Part shown: positions 19,852 to 23,432 of the stretch, piece by piece | Numbering within the stretch: position 1 is the first letter of the stretch | Layout: each line of letters starts with the position of its first letter | From: WO2-35-19 sp964365465 | GTDB lineage: Bacteria > Patescibacteriota > Minisyncoccia > Phycocordibacterales > WO2-35-19 | Direction of reading: 5' to 3' | Assembly: GCA_964365465.1 (NCBI GenBank) | Contig: CAYIPT010000010.1 | Coordinates: 1-23,432 of the forward strand | Length of the DNA: 23,432 bases | Translations under genes and position numbers: made by a program | The notes under the pieces: model-generated | The model's input: the letters and a program-made list of their open reading frames with translations, nothing else | What the model was told of the DNA's origin: nothing | Databases searched by the model: none

Positions 19852-20634
19852 ATGAATAATAAAAAATTTGTTGTGTTGTTTTTGGGATTGGCCGTTGTTT
19901 TTGCCGGAACCTGGACCTATATAAAAGCGGAAGGCGAGCAAATATCGGTTTGTGTAAAAAAGAGCGGTTTGGTCTATGTAATTGGTGAAGATTTTAAGCA
20001 AGCCGACTGCAAAAATAATGATTCTTCTCTAACTTGGAATATTACTGGTCCTCAAGGCCTAAAGGGTGATAAGGGAGATACTGGCGAGCGAGGACTGGTC
20101 GGCTTAACAGGACCACAAGGAATTCAAGGCGAGCCTGGACCCAAAGGAGACATGGGAGAACAGGGATTGCAGGGCGAACAAGGTCCTACAGGTTCTTCAC
20201 TCCATCTTTACGACGCAAACGGACAAGATTTGGGGATTTTACTCAACATAACTGATAATCGGGCAGAAAGTTTTACATTGTATTTACCAGGACAAAAGGT
20301 TAGATTAAGATTATCTTTAGGTGATGATGGGCATAATAATCGAATCGTTTCGTTTAAGGATAATTCGGAGGTGTATTTTTCAGAACAAAATTGTGCTGGA
20401 ATACCTTATTCTAATAACGATAACCTTGGTTCACAATTTGGATTTCTAGCTGGTTACAATGCGAACAGATATTTTAGACAAACTACAGATCTTGGAACTC
20501 TTATAAATATTGTTTCTGAACTTGGGTACACTGGTTGCATCAATCAAGCAAGAGGTGTGAGTAAACATTATAGACTTGAAGAAATTATTTTACCATTCAC
20601 TCTTCCAATTATAGGACCGCTTGAAATTCGGTAA
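19852..20634 (+). CDS. Collagen-like exported protein
   Basis: A 260-residue protein with a signal peptide or anchor (MNNKKFVVLFLGLAVVFAGT), a small cysteine-containing domain (C34, C53), and sixteen Gly-X-Y triplets at residues 66-113 (GPQGLKGDKGDTGERG and on). A C-terminal globular domain of about 145 residues follows. Gly-X-Y stretches form collagen triple helices, so the product is likely a trimer on the cell surface. The C-terminal domain (LHLYDANGQDLGILLN, then SEVYFSEQNCAGIPY) resembles domains that follow collagen stretches in other bacterial surface proteins; its target is unknown. I place the start at 19852, where the signal sequence begins, and not at 19792. A role in contact with a host cell is plausible for an episymbiotic CPR cell, but this is inference. 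Confidence 0.85.
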   Translation: MNNKKFVVLFLGLAVVFAGTWTYIKAEGEQISVCVKKSGLVYVIGEDFKQADCKNNDSSLTWNITGPQGLKGDKGDTGERGLVGLTGPQGIQGEPGPKGDMGEQGLQGEQGPTGSSLHLYDANGQDLGILLNITDNRAESFTLYLPGQKVRLRLSLGDDGHNNRIVSFKDNSEVYFSEQNCAGIPYSNNDNLGSQFGFLAGYNANRYFRQTTDLGTLINIVSELGYTGCINQARGVSKHYRLEEIILPFTLPIIGPLEIR

Positions 20635-20665
20635 AGATAATTAAAATTAATAGTTATTATAAAAA

Positions 20666-21364
20666 TTATTTATCAACCCCAAAATATTTTTCGCGATAGA
20701 AGCGGATGAGTTGTTCTACTTTGGGGAGACATTGGGGAAAACCGATGCCGACTTTGGTTCGTTTTTGGACGGCGAGCAAAGTAGTTGCGCCTTCAAGAAT
20801 GGCTTCTTCTATATCTGCTTCTGTTGTTTTTGTATTAGGGTCAAGAATTTGTTTGCCGTCAACCACAATCCGTGAAAATTGTTTTGTTTTTTTGAACCAA
20901 TCATTTAAAGCGGCGCGCAGGGCTTTGTCGCCGAGGACCGAGCAGTGGATTTTTCTATCCGGCAGACCGCCGAGCCGTTTCATTATGTCTTGAGGTTTTA
21001 TTTGGAGGGCTTTATCAATCTTCATTCCTCCCCCGCCCGCATCGCCTTGCGAAGCATGGCGGGCAGGCTTTTCTGTAATCATAACAGAGAGCATTGAGGT
21101 TGAAGCGATAGCCGAAGCGCAACCGAATGTTCGCCATTTGAATTGTTTTATGCGGTCGTTTTTTTTGTCAATTTTGAGCCAGACCCGCATGACATCTCCG
21201 CAGGCGGGGGAGCCGACGACACCCTCGGCATCAAATTTTGCCGTTTTGGGATCATTTAGTAGCAAATTTTTGGGTTTAAAAAAATGTTCGCGGACCTGTT
21301 TGGAGTAAGCCCAAAAATCACCAGTATATTTATTTACTACATCTTTTTTATTTTGTTTTGCCAT
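20666..21364 (-). CDS. iscU: IscU-like Fe-S cluster scaffold with palindrome insertion and C-terminal extension
   Basis: A 232-residue IscU/NifU-N scaffold on which Fe-S clusters are built from sulphur delivered by the cysteine desulfurase. The three ligand cysteines are C55 (GSPACGDVMRVWL, with D57), C82 (TFGCASAIASTS) and C141 (KIHCSVLG). Residues about 101-113 (ARHASQGDAGGGG) come from a palindromic element between MITEKP and MKIDKALQIKPQDI, a loop in known structures. The part after about residue 160 (KQFSRIVVDGKQILDPNTKT, then TLLAVQKRTKVGIGFPQCLPK) goes beyond the usual length of about 130 and includes one more cysteine. Its start overlaps the desulfurase gene by 28 bases, so the two are translated together. 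Confidence 0.92.
   Translation of the reverse strand: MAKQNKKDVVNKYTGDFWAYSKQVREHFFKPKNLLLNDPKTAKFDAEGVVGSPACGDVMRVWLKIDKKNDRIKQFKWRTFGCASAIASTSMLSVMITEKPARHASQGDAGGGGMKIDKALQIKPQDIMKRLGGLPDRKIHCSVLGDKALRAALNDWFKKTKQFSRIVVDGKQILDPNTKTTEADIEEAILEGATTLLAVQKRTKVGIGFPQCLPKVEQLIRFYREKYFGVDK
21026..21068 (-). repeat. Palindromic element in iscU
   Basis: GCCCGC (21035-21040) and GCGGGC (21059-21064) bracket a GC-rich centre with TTGCGAAGCAT. Read on the minus strand it encodes ARHASQGDAGG in frame. This is a different family from A, B, C and D. Confidence 0.75.
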
Positions 21365-22644
21365 TTTTTTTGGTTTAAAGAAAGATCAAGAGAAGAAATT
21401 GACCTTAATTTTTTAACAACAACAGGCAAGTGTTTGAGAACATATTTTACATCTGCTATAGAATTTCCTTTGCCTAGAGTAAAACGCAAACTGCCGTGTA
21501 TATGCTCGTAAGAATTGCCGAGAGCTTTCAAAATATATGACGGTTCCAAACTCAATGAATTGCAGGCCGAGCCGGTGCTAACCATTATACCAAGCTCGTC
21601 CAAATAAAGAAGCATAGCTTCGCCTTCTATATCTAAAATTGAAATATTTAAAAAGTTGGGCAAGCGTTTTTGGGGATGGCCGTTTAAAACCACTTTTGGA
21701 ATGGATTTAAAAATGCCCTTTTCCAAAGTGTCGCGCATTTTTTTAATTCTTACAAACTCTTTCTTTTTATTTTTATTGCACAATCTTAAAGCTTGCGCGA
21801 AGCCAACAATTCCCGGCACATTTTCCGTTCCCGAGCGCAAACTTCCTTGCTGGCCACCTCCGTAAATAATAGGGTTTATTTTTGTGCCGCGCCTTACATA
21901 CAAACCACCAATACCCTTTGGCCCGCCAATTTTGTGCGCCGACAAAGTCATCAAATCCACACCCAATTTTTCCACATTCAAATCCAAATATCCGGCAGCT
22001 TGCGAAGCGTCGGTGTGGAGGAGAACCTCACCCCAACCCCTCTCCTTGGCAAGGAGAGGGGCAAGGGGAGAGGACTTCTTGAAATTTTTAATTATAGAAG
22101 AGATTTCCGAGATGGGCTGAATTGTGCCGGTCTCACTGTCTGCCATAGTTATAGAAACTAAAATAGTTCTGTCATTCAACTCTTTTTTTAGCTTCTCCAA
22201 ATCAACCAGTCCGTTTTTTTGTACGGGCAATTTCACGATTTCAAATCCTTCTTTTTCTAAAACATCACAAACGGCTAAAATTCCCTTATGTTCTATTTCT
22301 GATATTATTATTTTTGGTTTTTCTTTTCCAAGGGGCACCCTTGAAGAATTTTGCCCCAAAGGGTGCCCCTTTAAGATTTCTTTTGCAACCCCTAAAATAG
22401 CCAAATTATCAGCTTCAGTGGCTGAGCCGGTATAAAAAAATTCATCAGTCCCGCAACCGATAATTTTAGAAATAATTTTTGTGGCCTCTGCAACGACCCG
22501 ATTGGCATTTCTTCCTAATTCATATAAATTTGATGGATTACCGAAGTCCTTGCTGAAATAGGGAAGCATGGTCAAAAACACCCTTTCATCAAGTGGTGTA
22601 GTAGCGGCACAATCAAAATAATACTGTTTTTTTGGCATGGGCAT
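21337..22644 (-). CDS. Cysteine desulfurase (NifS/IscS type) with two palindrome insertions
   Basis: A 435-residue PLP enzyme that takes sulphur from cysteine for Fe-S cluster assembly. It starts YYFDCAATTPLDERV; the PLP lysine is K238 (SAHKIGGPKG), with H210 and D212 (HTDASQAAG), and the active cysteine is C361 (STGSACNS), in a NifS-type loop. Two palindromic elements are inserted in frame: residues about 92-108 (KGHPLGQNSSRVPLGKE) before KPKIIISEIEHKG, and 191-206 (SSPLAPLLAKERGWGE) before VLLHTDASQAAG. The second is only four residues from conserved H210. Without them the length would be a normal 400 or so. The start may be M1 (22644) or M3 (22638). It is first in an operon with iscU. Confidence 0.93.
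   Translation of the reverse strand: MPMPKKQYYFDCAATTPLDERVFLTMLPYFSKDFGNPSNLYELGRNANRVVAEATKIISKIIGCGTDEFFYTGSATEADNLAILGVAKEILKGHPLGQNSSRVPLGKEKPKIIISEIEHKGILAVCDVLEKEGFEIVKLPVQKNGLVDLEKLKKELNDRTILVSITMADSETGTIQPISEISSIIKNFKKSSPLAPLLAKERGWGEVLLHTDASQAAGYLDLNVEKLGVDLMTLSAHKIGGPKGIGGLYVRRGTKINPIIYGGGQQGSLRSGTENVPGIVGFAQALRLCNKNKKKEFVRIKKMRDTLEKGIFKSIPKVVLNGHPQKRLPNFLNISILDIEGEAMLLYLDELGIMVSTGSACNSLSLEPSYILKALGNSYEHIHGSLRFTLGKGNSIADVKYVLKHLPVVVKKLRSISSLDLSLNQKKWQNKIKKM
22026..22073 (-). repeat. Palindromic element, family D, in the cysteine desulfurase
   Basis: About 48 bases; ACCCCTCTCCTT (22036-22047) pairs with AAGGAGAGGGGC (22051-22062), and outer CTCACCCC pairs with GGGGAG. It encodes SPLAPLLAKERGWG in frame. 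Confidence 0.85.
22330..22372 (-). repeat. Palindromic element, family A, in the cysteine desulfurase
   Basis: AAGGGGCACCCTT (22330-22342), 15 bases, AAAGGGTGCCCCTTT (22358-22372). The centre TTTGCCCC is the same as in 17834-17875 while the arm bases differ. It is read in frame as GHPLGQNSSRVPLG. Confidence 0.85.
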
Positions 22645-22654
22645 ATCTTAGCAT

Positions 22655-22688
22655 AAAAAAGAAGACGCCGACCTCAGTCAACGTCGTC
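22655..22688 (-). terminator. Probable terminator of the Nudix gene
   Basis: On the minus strand GACGACG and CGGCGTC form a stem with one mismatch, followed by TTCTTTTTT. It includes the last codons of the Nudix gene. Confidence 0.6.
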
Positions 22689-23210
22689 CAGATATTTAAC
22701 CACTTTTATTTCGGGCAGCCGGAGCAATGTTTTTTGGTCAGGCCCATGCCAAGCTTGACCCACCACTTTCTTTCCCGTAAAAATAAGCGGAAGCCAAAAA
22801 ATATCAGAGGGCGCCATCTTTCTAAATGGTAAACTGGCCATGTCTGCCTTATACCATCTCGGACCTGTCATCTCGTCTTTTTTGAGTTTTAACCTGCCCC
22901 TCCAGACCCTCAAGATAAAAATATAAACCTTGACGGTAAATTCGCTGAAATCTTCTCTTTGGTTGTGGAATGACATTATCCCCGCAAACTCAAGATCTTT
23001 TTCCAATGCGATAAAGCCCGATTCCCTCTGCAACTCCCTGACGGCGCATTTTCTAGGCGTCTCTTTTTTATTCATAGAGCCGCCGAATCCATTGGGGCAT
23101 CCGACTACCAACTTCCTGACTTTTTTGGCGAGAAGCACTTCCTGTTTCTCTCTTTCTCCTCTCATCAAAAAAACTAAAGTGGCATTAATTTTGTCTTTAC
23201 TCAAATCCAT
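22674..23210 (-). CDS. MTH1-like Nudix hydrolase
   Basis: A 178-residue Nudix hydrolase. The Nudix box is GSMNKKETPRKCAVRELQRE followed by SGF, which fits GX5EX7REUXXEXGU. The later part (GPRWYKADMASLPFRKMAP, then SDIFWLPLIFTGKKVVGQAW) resembles MTH1, the 8-oxo-dGTP-cleaving type, whose same region reads WF...PF..MW.DD..W.P....G. It therefore probably removes oxidised nucleotides from the pool; the substrate is inferred. The start is supported by GAGG 6 bases upstream. It is a single gene, with a terminator after it and the tRNA gene divergent on the other side. Confidence 0.85.
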   Translation of the reverse strand: MDLSKDKINATLVFLMRGEREKQEVLLAKKVRKLVVGCPNGFGGSMNKKETPRKCAVRELQRESGFIALEKDLEFAGIMSFHNQREDFSEFTVKVYIFILRVWRGRLKLKKDEMTGPRWYKADMASLPFRKMAPSDIFWLPLIFTGKKVVGQAWHGPDQKTLLRLPEIKVVKYLDDVD

Positions 23211-23250
23211 ATATTTTCCTCTATATTTAAGCTACTCTTTCTGAAAAATA

Positions 23251-23278
23251 TTGCAACAATGCAAAATTTTGGTACAAT
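23251..23278 (+). promoter_or_regulatory. Promoter of the tRNA-Asn gene
   Basis: TTGCAA (23251-23256), 16 bases, TACAAT (23273-23278). It lies 28 bases before the mature 5' end, leaving a short leader for RNase P to remove. Confidence 0.7.
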
Positions 23279-23306
23279 GGCAATGTTCTTTTTCAAAAGA
23301 ATTTAT

Positions 23307-23379
23307 TCCGGGATAGCTCAGTTGGTAGAGCGGCGAGCTGTTAACTCGTTGGTCGCAGGTTCGAGCCCTGCTCCCGGAG
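23307..23379 (+). tRNA. tRNA-Asn (anticodon GTT)
   Basis: A full cloverleaf of 73 bases. Acceptor stem TCCGGGA/TCCCGGA, D arm GCTC/GAGC, anticodon stem GCGAG/CTCGT with loop CTGTTAA (anticodon GTT at 23340-23342), variable TGGTC, T arm GCAGG-TTCGAGC-CCTGC, discriminator G. The 3' CCA is not encoded (CCC follows), so a CCA-adding enzyme is needed. Confidence 0.97.
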
Positions 23380-23432
23380 CCCGAATAAAACTTGTTTGGA
23401 AAGGTGAAAAATTTTGGAGCGCGGCGCGAAGC

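Noticed and set aside
1..23432. UGA recoded as glycine, as in some CPR lineages
   Set aside because: Conserved genes stop at TGA at the expected length (for example the acyl-CoA synthetase at 15029-15031), and the two stops in dus are TAA and TAG.
1..23432. CRISPR array or insertion sequence
   Set aside because: No regularly spaced direct repeats and no transposase gene are visible; the repeats present are scattered short palindromes.

Overview
The window looks like part of a small, AT-rich genome of a Patescibacteria/CPR bacterium, most likely of Parcubacteria type. The reasons are CPR-typical protein variants: a membrane-anchored Clp-like ATPase paired with a small membrane protein, a DUF6390-like protein, a stripped-down two-subunit [NiFe] hydrogenase, an orphan PemK toxin and a Bro-N protein. 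Coding is dense, promoters sit so close to start codons that many mRNAs look leaderless, and palindromic elements are inserted inside genes. TGA serves as a normal stop (for example at 1744-1746 and 15029-15031), so this is not a lineage that reads UGA as glycine. The assignment rests on recognition of protein families, not on a search.

Layout. 1-4142: small hypothetical genes, then a translationally coupled membrane protein / Clp-like ATPase pair. 4181-4509: a compact transcription unit with a strong promoter, tiny ORFs and a terminator. 4540-6640: a small membrane protein, a tRNA-dihydrouridine synthase gene interrupted by palindromes and two stops, and a PAP2 phosphatase. 6660-10080: a hydrogenase locus in which a DUF6390-like gene (split by a 10-N assembly gap) and a maturation-protease-like gene on + converge on a small subunit-large subunit-hypothetical operon on -. 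10101-10535: orphan PemK/MazF toxin. 10702-15031: 2-oxoacid:ferredoxin oxidoreductase (fused gamma-alpha, then beta) followed by a fused ADP-forming acyl-CoA synthetase. 15028-16519: a secreted hypothetical protein and a Panacea/RelE-like toxin-antitoxin pair. 16566-18391: NifU-type scaffold, a three-cysteine ferredoxin and an FAD/NAD oxidoreductase. 18392-18917: a long hairpin-rich intergenic region with DnaA-box-like sites. 18918-20634: Bro-N protein and a collagen-like exported protein. 20666-22644: cysteine desulfurase and IscU. 22674-23379: MTH1-like Nudix hydrolase and tRNA-Asn.

How it fits together: the 2-oxoacid oxidoreductase makes acyl-CoA, CO2 and reduced ferredoxin, the ADP-forming synthetase turns acyl-CoA into acid plus ATP, and the hydrogenase or the FAD/NAD oxidoreductase can take the electrons. 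NifS, IscU and the NifU-type protein supply the Fe-S clusters all of these need. This is a compact fermentative ATP and redox module.

The most striking signal is a set of 26-60 bp palindromic elements of several families. At least ten lie inside conserved genes, nearly all readable in frame, so they add short peptides to enzymes (dihydrouridine synthase three, cysteine desulfurase two, 2-oxoacid oxidoreductase two, IscU, hydrogenase small subunit, acyl-CoA synthetase and PAP2 one each). They resemble in principle the Rickettsia palindromic elements. In one family the arms differ between copies but stay complementary within each copy.
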